Shown here piece by piece: positions 26,213 to 37,359 of a stretch of DNA of 52,915 nt. The position numbers and the translations under genes are program-made. How positions within the stretch are numbered: position 1 is the first letter of the stretch; each line of letters starts with the position of its first letter. Below the pieces are notes generated by a model. That model had not been told where the DNA came from and did no database searches. It was given only the letters and a program-made list of their open reading frames with translations. Source of the stretch: Actinomycetota bacterium (GTDB lineage Bacteria > Actinomycetota > Actinomycetes > Nanopelagicales > Nanopelagicaceae); the NCBI GenBank assembly GCA_029977785.1, contig JAPOKG010000003.1, positions 1-52,915 on the forward strand, given 5' to 3'.

Positions 26213-27478
26213 TTATGCCTGTGCGTTTGCCTTCTGAGCTGCAAGGAGAGCCTTTACAAAGCCCTTTGAATCCTTTGCTCCACCGGTGTAGAAGCGGCCA
26301 ACTGCTGAGTTGTACGCTGCCATACCTGCATTGCCCCAGTTAACGCCGTGGACAGTTGAACCGACGAGGCGATCCACCTTCCATGACTTCATTGCTGCCT
26401 GGAGGTAGCTGTCGTAGAGCTTTGGATCTGAGTCTGTACGTGCAGAGATTGAACCCTTCTTAGGGTTAAATGCATCTTGTCCAGCCTTTGATCCACAGAC
26501 CTTGAGCCATGCGATACCTGCATCGCGGTTTACTGCGCCCTTAGGCAAAGTAAATGAGTCTGAGAGCCACTGGTATACGCCAGCAGTTCCTGGACCTGGT
26601 GCCCATGTGTAGTCCTTGCCTAGCTTGAGGCCTTCTGACTGCCACTGTGATGAAGCCCAGTCACCCATGATGAAGAAGCCGGCCTTGCCTGTTGTTACAA
26701 GCTTTCCAGCATCTGGCCAGTCAAGTGACTTGCTTGAGTTACCGTAAGAAAGGATTGTTGAGAAGTACTTGATTGCCTTAGCAACTTCTGGACCATCCCA
26801 CTTTGTGGTGCCCTTCCAAAGACCATTGAACTTGTCTGGTCCCATTGAAGCAAGAAGTACATAGTCGAGGAGGTGAGCAATCGCCCAGTCGCCCTTACCA
26901 GCAAGTGCGATTCCGTCAATTCCAGCCTTCTTGAACTTCTTCATATCAGCGATCATTGCATAAAGTGATGCAGGAGCCTTAGTGATGCCAGCCTTCTTTG
27001 CAGCTGCTGGGCTCCACCACAAGACGTTTGAACGGTGAATGTTTACAGGAACAGAATAAATCTTTCCATTTGTTGTAAGGGTCTTAATGAGATCCTTAGG
27101 GAATACCTTGTCCCAACCTTCTGACTTGTAAAGGAATGAGACGTCTTCAACTTGTCCGGCCTTTACATAAGAAGATAGTTCTTCGCCAGCGTGTGCCTGG
27201 AATGTGTCAGGTGGATTGCCAGCTTGCATACGTGATACAAGAACACCCTTAGCGTTAACACCAGCTGCACCTGCAACTGAAGCGTTAATGAATGGTGTAT
27301 TTGGGTTGAGTCTTTCGAACTCTGTTGTCATTCCTGCAAGACCTGCAGCTTCTCCGCCTGATGCCCACCAGGTAAAGATTTCTAGTTGCTTATCAGTTGC
27401 AGCATTTGATGCTGGAGCTGATGAAACAGCTAGCGCAATTGCAGCAAAGACAGCCGCGACTTTGGACTTCTTTAGCAT
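26213..27478 (-). CDS. Extracellular sugar-binding protein (SBP family 1, CUT1)
   Basis: A 421-residue solute-binding protein. The signal peptide LKKSKVAAVFAAIALAVSS runs to a cleavage site near SNA-A; no lipobox cysteine is present. The mature start QLEIFTWWASGGEAAGL is the segment seen in glucose/mannose- and xylose-type binding proteins, and IMGDWASSQW and a late WLKVCGSKAGQDAFNPKKGS are further family features. The start has AAGAAAGG upstream. With the two permeases and possibly MsiK it would import a monosaccharide; araA upstream makes a pentose plausible, but this is a guess. Confidence 0.92.
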   Translation of the reverse strand: MLKKSKVAAVFAAIALAVSSAPASNAATDKQLEIFTWWASGGEAAGLAGMTTEFERLNPNTPFINASVAGAAGVNAKGVLVSRMQAGNPPDTFQAHAGEELSSYVKAGQVEDVSFLYKSEGWDKVFPKDLIKTLTTNGKIYSVPVNIHRSNVLWWSPAAAKKAGITKAPASLYAMIADMKKFKKAGIDGIALAGKGDWAIAHLLDYVLLASMGPDKFNGLWKGTTKWDGPEVAKAIKYFSTILSYGNSSKSLDWPDAGKLVTTGKAGFFIMGDWASSQWQSEGLKLGKDYTWAPGPGTAGVYQWLSDSFTLPKGAVNRDAGIAWLKVCGSKAGQDAFNPKKGSISARTDSDPKLYDSYLQAAMKSWKVDRLVGSTVHGVNWGNAGMAAYNSAVGRFYTGGAKDSKGFVKALLAAQKANAQA

Positions 27479-27665
27479 GTAGCGCCTTTCTTAAATTTGA
27501 GGACTTTCCTCACTTAGGTTGCGTACTCCCTAAAGATTTACGGCATGGCCGCAAAGATTAGGTTTTACACTCCGACATCTTTCTGTGCCACACGCGGGTA
27601 GTCAACGCATTTCACCCTTTGGGTGATAACGATTTGGTTACGCGCCAGGCGTGAAGCGCCTCGAT
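27479..27665 (-). promoter_or_regulatory. Regulatory region upstream of the sugar-transporter operon
   Basis: This 187-nt gap holds, on the minus strand, TAATCT (27560-27555) as a possible -10 box, a leader with the small hairpin TGAGGA-AAG-TCCTCA, and a ribosome site AAAGG. Upstream are a palindrome TCACCC-TTT-GGGTGA (27612-27626), which could be an operator, and AGGCG-TGAAG-CGCCT (27647-27661) just after the araA stop, which lacks a T-tract and is a doubtful terminator. Confidence 0.4.
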
Positions 27666-29177
27666 TTAGGTCAGGCTGGAGAGCTTAAAGAAAGCTCCAT
27701 TCCATCTAATTTCCTTCTGGAATTCATCAATACTGGTGGCTGCCGAGATACGCAGGTGCTCGACCTGGGCTATCTGGGCAAAGTCGGCGAGCGCCTCAGG
27801 GTCTAGGGCGGTGCTCAGGACCGTGTGGTGAGAGCCACCGGCGTAGATCCAAGCCTCGGCTGAAGTGGCAAGGGTTGGCGCCGGCTTCCAGACCGCGCAA
27901 GCCACCGGCAGAGATTTCAAATCCTTATCTGGGCTAACGACCTCAATATCGTTAGAGACAATTCGGAAGCGATCGCCAAGATCCATGAGACCAACTACGC
28001 GGCCTTGTGCAGGCTTTGCGTTAAATACCAGTCGGACTGGATCATCTTTGCCACCGATACCAAGTGGATGGATTTCACACCGTGGACGTTGTGCAGAAAT
28101 TGTCGGGCAGACCTCGAGCATGTGTGCACCCAGAACCTTCGGTTCACCTGGTCCAAAGTGATAGGTGTAATCCTCCATAAACGAGGTACCGCCGGGCAGA
28201 CCTTCGGTCATTGCCTTGATGATGCGCAATAGCGCAGAGGTTTTCCAATCTCCCTCACCGCCGAAGCCGTATCCCTTCGACATCAAACGTTGAACAGCAA
28301 GTCCAGGTAGCTGCTTGAGTGCACCTAAATCTTCAAAGTTAGTTGTAAATGCCCCGAAGTTACCGGCTTCTAGAAAACGCTCTAACGCGATTTCAATCGT
28401 TGCTTGGTATCGAAGTGAGTCATGGCGAGGTCCGCCCTTGGCAATTTCCGGAGCAATATCAAATAACTTTTCATATTCAGTGATTAAAGCATCGACTGCG
28501 CTTGGTTCTACGGCTGCAACCAGATCTACCAAAGTATTAACACCGTAAGCCTCGATCGACATACCTAGCGCTATCTGTGCACTTGTCTTATCCCCATCGG
28601 TGACTGCAACAAAGCGCATATTGTCGCCAAAGCGCGCAACTTTGAGGTTTTGAGCGGTGTACCAGCCAATAGCAGCGCGCATCCAATGTGAAATTCGGGT
28701 CGAGACCGTTGCATCGCTCACGTGGCCCGCCACAATTTTGCGCGGTAGATGCAATCGTGCCTGGATATGTCCATGTTCGCGGTCACCGTGGGCTGCCTGG
28801 TTGAGATTCATGAAATCCATATCAATGGTTTCCCAAGGCAGAGCAGAGTTAGCTTGGGTGTGAAGATGCAAAATCGGAACTTGTAGTGCGCTCAGGCCGG
28901 CAATCCACATCTTCGCTGGCGAGAAGGTATGCATCCAGACAATCACACCTACGCACTTAGGATTTGATGAGGCCTCTAAACAGATGGCCTTAATGCTTTC
29001 TGGGGTTGTCAGAACCGGCTTCCATGTGGCTTTGATTGGAATATTTGTTGCGGCGTTAAGTGTTGCAACAACTTCTTGTGACTGCTGTGCAACTTGCGCC
29101 AAAGTTTCTTCGCCATAGAGTGATTGGCTTCCGGTAAGAAACCAGATTTCTAGACCATTATCTTGTAGCGATTTCAC
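27666..29177 (-). CDS. araA: L-arabinose isomerase
   Basis: It isomerises L-arabinose to L-ribulose (the family also takes D-galactose). The N-terminal [29 protein letters not shown] and [16 protein letters not shown] are highly characteristic. Metal-binding residues are visible in [21 protein letters not shown] and [10 protein letters not shown]. The length of 503 residues is normal. The start is GTG at 29177 with GGGGGAG about 6 nt upstream. No araB or araD kinase/epimerase genes are in the window, so the rest of the pathway must lie elsewhere if it exists. Confidence 0.96.
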   Translation of the reverse strand: MKSLQDNGLEIWFLTGSQSLYGEETLAQVAQQSQEVVATLNAATNIPIKATWKPVLTTPESIKAICLEASSNPKCVGVIVWMHTFSPAKMWIAGLSALQVPILHLHTQANSALPWETIDMDFMNLNQAAHGDREHGHIQARLHLPRKIVAGHVSDATVSTRISHWMRAAIGWYTAQNLKVARFGDNMRFVAVTDGDKTSAQIALGMSIEAYGVNTLVDLVAAVEPSAVDALITEYEKLFDIAPEIAKGGPRHDSLRYQATIEIALERFLEAGNFGAFTTNFEDLGALKQLPGLAVQRLMSKGYGFGGEGDWKTSALLRIIKAMTEGLPGGTSFMEDYTYHFGPGEPKVLGAHMLEVCPTISAQRPRCEIHPLGIGGKDDPVRLVFNAKPAQGRVVGLMDLGDRFRIVSNDIEVVSPDKDLKSLPVACAVWKPAPTLATSAEAWIYAGGSHHTVLSTALDPEALADFAQIAQVEHLRISAATSIDEFQKEIRWNGAFFKLSSLT

Positions 29178-29208
29178 GAATACTCCCCCAAGGATTTTTC
29201 GTGAATAC
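29173..29208 (-). repeat. Two operator-like 11-bp repeats around the araA start codon
   Basis: TTCACGAATAC (29173-29183) and TTCGTGAATAC (29198-29208) match at 9 of 11 positions and are 25 bp apart, about two to three helical turns. Each core, TTC-NN-GAA, is itself a small inverted repeat. One copy covers the GTG start and the other lies beyond the ribosome site, a layout suited to repression. Confidence 0.4.
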
Positions 29209-29218
29209 TACATGAGCG

Positions 29219-29923
29219 CTAGTGAATAGAAAATGGCTCTGAACTTATCTTGAGTTCGCCGCGCAAGGTATGAATCTTGCCGCGGCCGTAGCTCTGCCAT
29301 TTATCTGTGCAAACAAGTGCTGTGTTTTCATCAATCCCAATAAGCGTAGTCTCGGCATCCGGGCGGAGCACAAAAGCTGTTACACGTTCAGGAAGCCAAC
29401 CCAACATCTTGTCGTAATGTGGAATCACTTCTATTCCCGGGACAATTCCTAAACCTGGACTGTGATGCGACCTGCGAATTCCCATGATTGTTCCGCCAAA
29501 TGCCATCGCTCCTGCTGAACAACCAGCCAGAGACGAACCGCTCTGCCATTGGTTCACAATCGCTTCCCACACCGGAGAGCCAACGAAGACATCTGCAATG
29601 CGATGGGGATCTCCTCCAGAGAAATAGATTAGGCCAGCAGCGCTCATTGCTTCAACAAACTCTGCGTTAAAAGCATCTTCTCTTTCGTGAATAGGTAAGT
29701 AGACCCATTCACTCCCGATTCGCTCTGCTTGTTCTCGCCCCAAACGCTGCCACTTTTCGCGGCTAGCGCTTCCTTCATGAGATGAAGCAGTAGGGATTTG
29801 AATAAAGCGATTCTTCTTTCCCCGAGAAATAGCGCGATGCAGGAGTTCACTTTCAAACTCCTGCATCTGCGGTGAATATTCACCAGAACCAACGAGCGCT
29901 AAAACACCCGCGTCCTGCTTCAT
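29219..29923 (-). CDS. Peptidase S51 / cyanophycinase-like class I glutamine amidotransferase-fold protein
   Basis: A 234-residue member of the PepE/cyanophycinase superfamily. The start GVLALVGSGEYSPQM, the strand-turn IYFSGGDPHRIAD and the nucleophile elbow LAGCSAGAMAFGG (serine) fit the family, as do the internal basic PTASSHEGSA segment and the late IGIDENTALV. It could be an alpha-aspartyl dipeptidase-like or a cyanophycinase-like hydrolase; no cyanophycin synthetase is in the window, so no substrate is assigned. It sits 6 nt after icd and 41 nt before araA. Confidence 0.82.
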   Translation of the reverse strand: MKQDAGVLALVGSGEYSPQMQEFESELLHRAISRGKKNRFIQIPTASSHEGSASREKWQRLGREQAERIGSEWVYLPIHEREDAFNAEFVEAMSAAGLIYFSGGDPHRIADVFVGSPVWEAIVNQWQSGSSLAGCSAGAMAFGGTIMGIRRSHHSPGLGIVPGIEVIPHYDKMLGWLPERVTAFVLRPDAETTLIGIDENTALVCTDKWQSYGRGKIHTLRGELKISSEPFSIH

Positions 29924-29929
29924 TTCTAC

Positions 29930-31144
29930 CTAAGCCATTGCTTTCTTTAGATTCTCATCAATTGAAGCCAAGAATTCTTGCGTTGTTTGGTAAGGAGCAT
30001 CACGAGAGATCAGAAGCGCAAGATCTTTTGTCATCTTTCCTTCTTCAACAGTCTGAATACATACCTGTTCTAGGGTCTTTGCGAACTTTGCTAGCTCTGC
30101 GTTGTTATCAAGCTTGGCGCGATGGGCAAGCCCTTGAGTCCAGGCAAAGATTGAGGCGATTGGGTTTGTTGAAGTCTCTTTTCCAGCTTGGTGATCACGG
30201 TAGTGACGTGTGACTGTTCCGTGCGCCGCTTCTGATTCGCAAACCTTTCCATCTGGAGTCATCAAGACTGATGTCATCAGACCAAGTGAGCCATAACCCT
30301 GTGCGACGGTATCTGATTGCACATCGCCGTCGTAGTTCTTACAAGCCCAGACGTAACCGCCTTCCATACGAAGTGACATGGCGACCATGTCATCGATGAG
30401 ACGGTGCTCGTACCAGATACCAGCTGCATCAAATTTCGCCTTGAATTCAGCTTGGTAAATCTCTTCAAAAATATCTTTAAAGCGACCGTCATAAGCCTTG
30501 AGGATTGTGTTCTTGGTTGAGAGGTAAACAGGGAACTTGCGAAGTAATCCGTAGTTAAGGGATGCACGAGCAAAGTCGCGGATTGAATCGTCGACGTTAT
30601 ACATCGCCATGGCGACGCCCGATGATTCAAAGTTGAAGACTTCAAGGTTGAGCGGTTCGCCGCCTCCTTCAGGAACATAGCTGAGTGTGAGTTTTCCTGG
30701 ACCTGGAATCTTGAGATCTGTTGCACGGTATTGATCACCAAAGGCATGGCGGCCAATAACGATTGGCTTGGTCCAATGTGGAACTAAACGTGGCACATTG
30801 CTGATGATGATTGGTTCGCGGAATATAACTCCGCCCAAGATATTGCGGATAGTTCCATTAGGAGATTTCCACATCTTCTTAAGGCCAAACTCAGCTACAC
30901 GCGCCTCATCAGGGGTAATAGTTGCGCACTTAATTCCAACGCCATGCTTCTGGATTGCCCGCGCTGAATCAATGGTGACTTGATCATCGGTAGCATCGCG
31001 ATGTTCCATGCCAAGGTCGTAATACTCAAGATTGACATCGAGGTAAGGCAAGATCAACTTATCTTTGATGAACTGCCACATGATGCGAGTCATCTCATCG
31101 CCATCTAATTCAACGACAGTGCCCTGTACTTTGATCTTTGACAT
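29930..31144 (-). CDS. icd: NADP-dependent isocitrate dehydrogenase (eukaryotic-type, homodimeric)
   Basis: It oxidises isocitrate to 2-oxoglutarate in the TCA cycle. It begins [21 protein letters not shown] and has [30 protein letters not shown], the catalytic lysine/tyrosine regions and [16 protein letters not shown]. Length 404 residues and these motifs place it in the dimeric type II IDH group also found in mitochondria, not the monomeric type used by many actinobacteria. It lies 1 nt after mdh with the site AAGGAT before ATG, so both TCA enzymes are co-transcribed. Confidence 0.95.
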   Translation of the reverse strand: MSKIKVQGTVVELDGDEMTRIMWQFIKDKLILPYLDVNLEYYDLGMEHRDATDDQVTIDSARAIQKHGVGIKCATITPDEARVAEFGLKKMWKSPNGTIRNILGGVIFREPIIISNVPRLVPHWTKPIVIGRHAFGDQYRATDLKIPGPGKLTLSYVPEGGGEPLNLEVFNFESSGVAMAMYNVDDSIRDFARASLNYGLLRKFPVYLSTKNTILKAYDGRFKDIFEEIYQAEFKAKFDAAGIWYEHRLIDDMVAMSLRMEGGYVWACKNYDGDVQSDTVAQGYGSLGLMTSVLMTPDGKVCESEAAHGTVTRHYRDHQAGKETSTNPIASIFAWTQGLAHRAKLDNNAELAKFAKTLEQVCIQTVEEGKMTKDLALLISRDAPYQTTQEFLASIDENLKKAMA

Positions 31145-31145
31145 A

Positions 31146-32096
31146 TTACATATCCTTTACATCAGCTTGTTTTGCACGCACTGCCTCTGCTGCTTCTTTA
31201 AGAGAAGCAACTTCAGAATCAGTGAGCTTGCTTTCAACAACTTTGCGAATACCTGACTTGCCGAGCTCTGCTTCTACTCCAAGATAGACGCCAGAAATTC
31301 CGTATTCGCCATCAACCCATGCGCAGACCGGCATGATTTCGCCTGAATCTTCAATGACGGCCTTTGCCATGCGAGCTGCTGCTGCAGATGGCGCGTAGTA
31401 AGCAGAACCTGTCTTGAGCAGCGCCACAACTTCAGCGCCACCATTACGGGTGCGATCTACTAGTTCGTCGATTTCAGCTTGTGACAATTTATCTGAAAGT
31501 GGAACTCCATTAACGGTGCAGCGACTAGGAACTGGCACCATGGTGTCACCGTGTGAACCAAGGGTAAGAGTCTTTACTGTGCCGACTGGAACGTTGAGCT
31601 TTTCAGCGACAAAGTTGGTGAAGCGCGCGGTATCGAGCATTCCAGCCTGACCCATCACGCGATTCTTTGGAAAGTTGGTCGCAATTTGTGCAAGGGCTGT
31701 CATCTCATCAAGTGGATTTGAAACCACGATAATGACTGCATTTGGTGAATGCTTTGCAATATTTTCAGCAACGCCTCGGACGATTCCGGCGTTAACTCCA
31801 ATGAGATCCATACGGCTCATTCCTGGCTTACGTGGAAGACCTGCAGTAATGACTACAACATCGGAGTTGGCAGTCTTTTCGTAGCCGGCACCTTCAGGTG
31901 TTGTGGTTGCGCCAGTAATCTTTGTTTCAAAACCTTCGATTGAACGAGATTGATTCATATCGAGCGCCAAGCCTTCGGGCTTTCCTTCAAGAATATCTGT
32001 GAGAACAACTTCGTCGAAGATGTTGTACTCAGCGAGCCGGAGAGCTGTAGTTGAACCGTAGAAACCTGCACCTACAACGGTGACTTTCTTTGCCAT
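31146..32096 (-). CDS. mdh: Malate dehydrogenase (LDH-like type)
   Basis: It interconverts malate and oxaloacetate with NAD. The Rossmann start [19 protein letters not shown] is followed by an acidic residue at the end of the second strand (VVLTDI), indicating NAD. The substrate loop [17 protein letters not shown] carries the arginines of malate rather than lactate dehydrogenase, and [15 protein letters not shown] holds the catalytic histidine. It has 316 residues. A good ribosome site AAAGGG precedes ATG, and a 9-bp direct repeat lies in its 65-nt upstream gap. Confidence 0.94.
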   Translation of the reverse strand: MAKKVTVVGAGFYGSTTALRLAEYNIFDEVVLTDILEGKPEGLALDMNQSRSIEGFETKITGATTTPEGAGYEKTANSDVVVITAGLPRKPGMSRMDLIGVNAGIVRGVAENIAKHSPNAVIIVVSNPLDEMTALAQIATNFPKNRVMGQAGMLDTARFTNFVAEKLNVPVGTVKTLTLGSHGDTMVPVPSRCTVNGVPLSDKLSQAEIDELVDRTRNGGAEVVALLKTGSAYYAPSAAAARMAKAVIEDSGEIMPVCAWVDGEYGISGVYLGVEAELGKSGIRKVVESKLTDSEVASLKEAAEAVRAKQADVKDM

Positions 32097-32128
32097 GATG
32101 ATCCCTTTGAGCGAGTTGTCCCAATACT

Positions 32129-32153
32129 TTGATATCGGGTTATCTTGATATCG
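32129..32153. repeat. Direct repeat TTGATATCG upstream of mdh
   Basis: Two identical copies (32129-32137 and 32145-32153) are spaced 16 bp start to start in the only sizeable gap of the folD-DUF3017-mdh-icd run. Each contains the palindrome GATATC. It may be an operator for the mdh-icd unit; no regulator is suggested. Confidence 0.4.
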
Positions 32154-32161
32154 AGCGAACT

Positions 32162-32389
32162 CTACAACCCCTTCGGAAGGGCGATAGCCAGCCCAAAGAG
32201 CACAAGCGCAATCGCAAGTGGGAGGTAACGCTCAAACTTACGTTCATTCCATTGTGCGAGGGCAATCACAGCTGTTCCGGCCGAGATTGCAAGGGCGCCT
32301 GAGCGAACAAATCCGGCGATACCTGCAATAACACCGAGCGCAATAATGAAATATGCCACGCGAAGTTGAAGAGAAGTTATCGCTCGCAT
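32162..32389 (-). CDS. Small membrane protein, DUF3017 family
   Basis: A 75-residue protein with three hydrophobic segments ([47 protein letters not shown]). It resembles the DUF3017 proteins found immediately downstream of folD in many actinobacteria. It overlaps the folD end by 13 nt. Function is unknown; position is the strongest argument for the family call. Confidence 0.8.
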   Translation of the reverse strand: MRAITSLQLRVAYFIIALGVIAGIAGFVRSGALAISAGTAVIALAQWNERKFERYLPLAIALVLFGLAIALPKGL

Positions 32390-33222
32390 GCATCGACCAC
32401 ATTCGTTAACAGCATGGCGCGAGTCATTGGTCCGACTCCCCCAGGCATTGGCGCAACAAAAGCTGCGACGTTCATGACAGATGGATCCAGATCGCCAACA
32501 AGTCCGGCAGAGGTACGAGAGATTCCAACATCAAGAACTGTAGCGCCAGGTTTGACCATATCTCCTTTGAGAAAGTGCGCTTGTCCGATAGCTGCAACAA
32601 CGATATCGGCGCGCTTGGTATGAAAAGCCAAATCTCTTGTTCCGGTATGCGTCAAAGTCACAGTTGCATTTTCGGCTTTGCGTGTGAGTAGCAAACCGAG
32701 CGGGCGGCCAACTGTGAGTCCACGACCAATAACAACAACCTCCGCTCCGGCGAGTGGAATTTTGTAGTGGTTAATAAGTTCAACAATTCCGCGCGGTGTA
32801 CAAGGAAGTGGTGCGGCATATCCTGCAACCAATCTTCCCAAATTCATTGGGTGTAAACCATCGGCATCTTTATCAGGATCAATTGCTTCCAAAATTATCT
32901 GAGTATTTATTGCGCCAGGAAGCGGAAGTTGAACGATGTAACCGGTGCACTCTTTGGCTGCATTGAGGTCGCGAACGGCTGCAAGAACATCAGATTGTGT
33001 AGCGGTCGCTGGTAAATCTATGCGGATAGAGTTAATTCCGACCTCTTGGCAATCACGATGTTTGCCGCTGACATACGAGTGTGACCCCGGGTCATCTCCG
33101 ACAAGAATTGTGCCAAGCCCAGGAGTAATACCTTTTGCTTCGAGCGCAGCTGTACGTTGGGCAAGGTTTGCTTTGATGGAAGCAGCGAGAGACTTGCCAT
33201 CAAGTAATTGTGCGCTGCTCAT
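32377..33222 (-). CDS. folD: Bifunctional methylenetetrahydrofolate dehydrogenase/cyclohydrolase
   Basis: It produces 10-formyl-THF, the one-carbon donor for the PurN and PurH steps encoded just upstream. Motifs are [22 protein letters not shown] with the catalytic Yxxx[22 protein letters not shown], the NADP site [17 protein letters not shown] and [12 protein letters not shown]. It has 281 residues, the usual size. The start lies 21 nt after purH. Confidence 0.96.
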   Translation of the reverse strand: MSSAQLLDGKSLAASIKANLAQRTAALEAKGITPGLGTILVGDDPGSHSYVSGKHRDCQEVGINSIRIDLPATATQSDVLAAVRDLNAAKECTGYIVQLPLPGAINTQIILEAIDPDKDADGLHPMNLGRLVAGYAAPLPCTPRGIVELINHYKIPLAGAEVVVIGRGLTVGRPLGLLLTRKAENATVTLTHTGTRDLAFHTKRADIVVAAIGQAHFLKGDMVKPGATVLDVGISRTSAGLVGDLDPSVMNVAAFVAPMPGGVGPMTRAMLLTNVVDACER

Positions 33223-33243
33223 AAGGCCATCCTATTGCGTGTT

Positions 33244-34791
33244 TTATGCGTGAGAGAAATGTCGGGTGTTGGTGAAGAACATTGCCACGCCTGCTCGCTC
33301 TGCTGCCGCAATCACCTCTTCATCGCGCACGCTTCCACCTGGTTGCACGATTGCTATGACCCCAGCTGTTGTGAGTATTTCTAGCCCATCTGCAAAAGGG
33401 AAGAAAGCATCTGATGCGGCAACGCTATTGCGCACTCGATCACCAGCACGATCAACAGCAAGTTTTGCAGAGTCAACTCGATTGACTTGGCCCATCCCAA
33501 TACCAACTGCTGCGCCATTACTTGCGAGCAGTATGGCGTTGCTCTTTACTGCGCGGACTGCGCGCCAAGCAAACTGTAGATCGGCAAGCACTTCAGATGA
33601 GACGGGAGCACCTGTTACTTGCTTCCAGTTCTTTGCGTCATCTCCTGCAGCGCTTATCAAATCGGTCTCTTGCACGAGTGTGCCGCCAGATACGGGGCGA
33701 ATTTCAAGCGGTGAAATTCGTGTTACTGGGCAAGTCAAGATGCGAATCGACGGCTTCTTCATCAAGATTTCGAGCGCACCGCTTTCATATTCGGGCGCGA
33801 TGATTACCTCTGTAAAGACTTCTGAAACTTGTGATGCCATTGCAACTGTTATGGTGCGATTTGCAGCAATCACTCCACCGAAGGCAGAGACAGGATCGCA
33901 GGCATGCGCTTTGGTATAGGCATCTGCAATATCGCTACCGATTGCTACACCACACGGATTGGCATGCTTAATAATTGCAACACATGGTTGAGAGTGATCT
34001 AAAGCTGCCCGCCAAGCAGCATCGGCATCGATGTAATTGTTAAATGACATCTCTTTGCCATGCGACTGCACCGCGTTAACAATTCCAGGTGGTCCACCTC
34101 GATAGATAGCGGCCTGTTGGTGAGGATTTTCTCCGTAACGCAGAGCGCTCTCTCGCTTGTAGATGAGTCCAAACCAATCCAAATCTTGCATCTGATAACT
34201 GATAGTCGAACCGAGCCAGCTTGCGATTGTCAGATCATATTCGGCTGTGGTTCTAAAGACATCGAGAGCTAAGCGCTTGCGCTCTTCATCTGTAAAGCCT
34301 CCTGCCTTGAGGGCAGCAATAGCTTGGTCATATTGGCTTTCGTGGCACACAACTGCAACTGATCCGTGGTTCTTAGCAGCCCCTCGTAGCATCGATGGGC
34401 CACCAATATCAATCTGCTCGATGCATTCTGCAAAATCAGCACCCGATGCAATGGTTGCTGCAAAGGGATAGAGGTTAATGACAACGAGATCAAAGGGTGC
34501 AATATCAAGATCTGCGATTGCTGCAAGATGTTCAGGGTTACTTTGATCTGCCAGAATTCCAGAATGAATACGTGGGTGGAGAGTCTTTACACGTCCGCCC
34601 ATAATCTCTGGAAACTCTGTGTATTCACTTACCTCTATGACCGCAATTCCCGCGGCTGCAAGGGTTTTAGCTGTTGAACCTGTTGAGAGAATTTCAACGC
34701 CGGCTTCTTGCAGTGCGCTACCGAGTTCAAGTAGCCGTGATTTTTCATAGACGCTGACTAACGCACGTCTTATAGGTTTGCGATTAGCCAT
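33244..34791 (-). CDS. purH: Bifunctional AICAR formyltransferase/IMP cyclohydrolase
   Basis: It carries out the last two steps of IMP synthesis. The N-terminal MGS-like cyclohydrolase domain (about 1-200) starts [17 protein letters not shown] with STGSTAKTL and [14 protein letters not shown]; the formyltransferase domain has [11 protein letters not shown] and the catalytic KHANPCGVA, and ends RHFSH. The track start at 34977 is inside purN; ATG 34791 is preceded by GGAGAAAAGG and gives 515 residues. It forms a purN-purH-folD one-carbon/purine unit. Confidence 0.96.
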   Translation of the reverse strand: MANRKPIRRALVSVYEKSRLLELGSALQEAGVEILSTGSTAKTLAAAGIAVIEVSEYTEFPEIMGGRVKTLHPRIHSGILADQSNPEHLAAIADLDIAPFDLVVINLYPFAATIASGADFAECIEQIDIGGPSMLRGAAKNHGSVAVVCHESQYDQAIAALKAGGFTDEERKRLALDVFRTTAEYDLTIASWLGSTISYQMQDLDWFGLIYKRESALRYGENPHQQAAIYRGGPPGIVNAVQSHGKEMSFNNYIDADAAWRAALDHSQPCVAIIKHANPCGVAIGSDIADAYTKAHACDPVSAFGGVIAANRTITVAMASQVSEVFTEVIIAPEYESGALEILMKKPSIRILTCPVTRISPLEIRPVSGGTLVQETDLISAAGDDAKNWKQVTGAPVSSEVLADLQFAWRAVRAVKSNAILLASNGAAVGIGMGQVNRVDSAKLAVDRAGDRVRNSVAASDAFFPFADGLEILTTAGVIAIVQPGGSVRDEEVIAAAERAGVAMFFTNTRHFSHA

Positions 34792-34813
34792 TGCCTTTTC
34801 TCCAGAATCTTGT

Positions 34814-35386
34814 TCAGCGATTGCTCTGCTCGAGTGTGGGAAGCAGTGCAGCAATGGTCGCGACGATGAGACCTCGTTCCTTAATCTTAATGCGTTCATG
34901 AAGTGACTCTTCGGTATCACCCGGAAGAACCGCCACCGTCTCTTGCGCAATGACTTGTCCAGTGTCGATTCCCGCATCCACCCAATGAATTGTGGTTCCT
35001 GTCTCGCTTACGCCGGCCGTAAGGGCATCGCGAACAGCATGAGCGCCTGGGAATGCCGGCAGCAGTGCTGGATGGCTGTTTATGATGCGAAACTTTTCAG
35101 TGATGCGATGAGACAAGATGCGCATAAATCCTGCGCTGACAACCAGATCTGGGCGAAGTGCTGCAATCAAGGTCTCGAGTTCGCGATCCCATTCACTGCG
35201 ATCGGTCAGCATAGGAATTGTAAAAGTTTCGATTTTGGCGCGATGAGCGCGATCCAATACCTGCGCACCTTTTTGATCAGAGATCACAGCGACAATATCG
35301 CAGGCAAGTTGCCCATTTGTTACTGCATCAAATATTGCCTGTGCCAGTGTTCCGCTACCGGATGCCAATATGACGATGCGCTTCAT
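34814..35386 (-). CDS. purN: Phosphoribosylglycinamide formyltransferase
   Basis: It formylates GAR using 10-formyl-THF in purine synthesis. It begins [17 protein letters not shown] (phosphate loop), and the catalytic N-H-D triad is visible in [23 protein letters not shown] and [15 protein letters not shown]. At 190 residues it has the family length. It starts just 3 nt after the DUF6350 gene and is followed by purH. Confidence 0.95.
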   Translation of the reverse strand: MKRIVILASGSGTLAQAIFDAVTNGQLACDIVAVISDQKGAQVLDRAHRAKIETFTIPMLTDRSEWDRELETLIAALRPDLVVSAGFMRILSHRITEKFRIINSHPALLPAFPGAHAVRDALTAGVSETGTTIHWVDAGIDTGQVIAQETVAVLPGDTEESLHERIKIKERGLIVATIAALLPTLEQSNR

Positions 35387-35389
35387 GAA

Positions 35390-36472
35390 CTAACTCTTTA
35401 CCGAAAGTCGTTTATTCATTATGAACGTTGTTGCAGCCGCTCCTGCTCCAATTTCAATTGCAATCGAAAGCACAAACTTCCAGATAGAGACTCCCATGGC
35501 ACCCATCTCGGTAGTCAATAGCGCACCGCTGCCAAGATATGCCAGCAACGTTGCCAGTGCGAGCGTTAAGAGATAGCTCTGAATGAGCGTCTGTAATCCG
35601 TGGGCAAGAGCCCACCATGCTAAGAGAACACCAAGTCCGATAAAGAAGAGAACTCCCAACAAGGCAAGCGGATGTCGTGAAGTTGGCAAAATTCCTAAAA
35701 GAGGAAGCGCTGGTATTTGCCCTAATTGATACCACCATGGAGAAACAATTGTTCCTGCTCCAACTGCCAGGCCCGTTCCAGAGAAGTAAGAGGCAATAGC
35801 AACTGCCGCGTTGGGGAGATAGAGCACGTTGAGAAAGAGCAGCAGTAGTCCACCAAAGAAACCAGGTTGAAGAGAGATGGTGATGGTCTTTACTTGCGTG
35901 AAGTTAGAGAGAAGCAAAAGCGTTGCAGCTACAAGAGATACGCCCATGTAGATCGCTGTAATGCGAAGTGCGATACGAAGGGAGCGAGAAGGGCTCACGC
36001 GATATCCAGCGCTCATGGTGGCAAGCAGGCAGAGAAGAAATCCAAAAATAGGCGCTAAATACCACTGCGGAGTAACTGCAGTTGAACCGCTCACGAAGGC
36101 AAGAGCAGTCAGAAGAACTGCATACATTGAAGAAAATATGAGTCGCACTCCATTGATGTCATGGAAGTCGCCCTGCAATCTATCGATTGCTCTATTAAAA
36201 GCTGCGCGAATTACTAAGAAGGGAAGAACTAATCCACCAATAGGAAGAAAGGTGAGATATCCAGGAAGTGAGGTGGGTGGAAGCGCTAATTGGAAGGGAA
36301 GATGATGAGTGCCAAGCCAAATCCATACTGCGCCACGGATGGGATCAGATGTATTGCCGCTGGCACTCCCAGCTGTAGCCCAAGCAATCAGCGCAATAAA
36401 GGAGAACGGCAACAACAAGGTTGCAGCGCTGCGGATGACATGTGACAACGAGACCGAGAGGACACGTTGCAT
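35390..36472 (-). CDS. Polytopic membrane protein, DUF6350 family
   Basis: A 360-residue protein with about nine hydrophobic segments (for example AATLLLPFSFIALIAWA and VLLTALAFVSGSTAV). It fits the actinobacterial DUF6350 proteins, sometimes labelled cell-division protein PerM, that lie between sucCD and purN in Streptomyces and relatives. The conserved region VLYLPNAAVAIASYFSGTGLAVGAG with ISPWW-like IVSPWWYQLG is the best anchor. Its function is not established. It starts 7 nt after the sucD stop. Confidence 0.8.
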   Translation of the reverse strand: MQRVLSVSLSHVIRSAATLLLPFSFIALIAWATAGSASGNTSDPIRGAVWIWLGTHHLPFQLALPPTSLPGYLTFLPIGGLVLPFLVIRAAFNRAIDRLQGDFHDINGVRLIFSSMYAVLLTALAFVSGSTAVTPQWYLAPIFGFLLCLLATMSAGYRVSPSRSLRIALRITAIYMGVSLVAATLLLLSNFTQVKTITISLQPGFFGGLLLLFLNVLYLPNAAVAIASYFSGTGLAVGAGTIVSPWWYQLGQIPALPLLGILPTSRHPLALLGVLFFIGLGVLLAWWALAHGLQTLIQSYLLTLALATLLAYLGSGALLTTEMGAMGVSIWKFVLSIAIEIGAGAAATTFIMNKRLSVKS

Positions 36473-36479
36473 TGTCGTG

Positions 36480-37358
<879 letters not shown>

Positions 37359-37359
<1 letters not shown>

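Noticed and set aside
29219-29923. Firm call as cyanophycinase
   Set aside because: The fold and serine elbow fit, but no cyanophycin synthetase is near and PepE-type relatives share the same motifs, so only the superfamily is claimed.
33266-33919. 217-aa plus-strand ORF
   Set aside because: Low-complexity S/A/T-rich product antisense to purH; no ribosome site and no recognisable motif.
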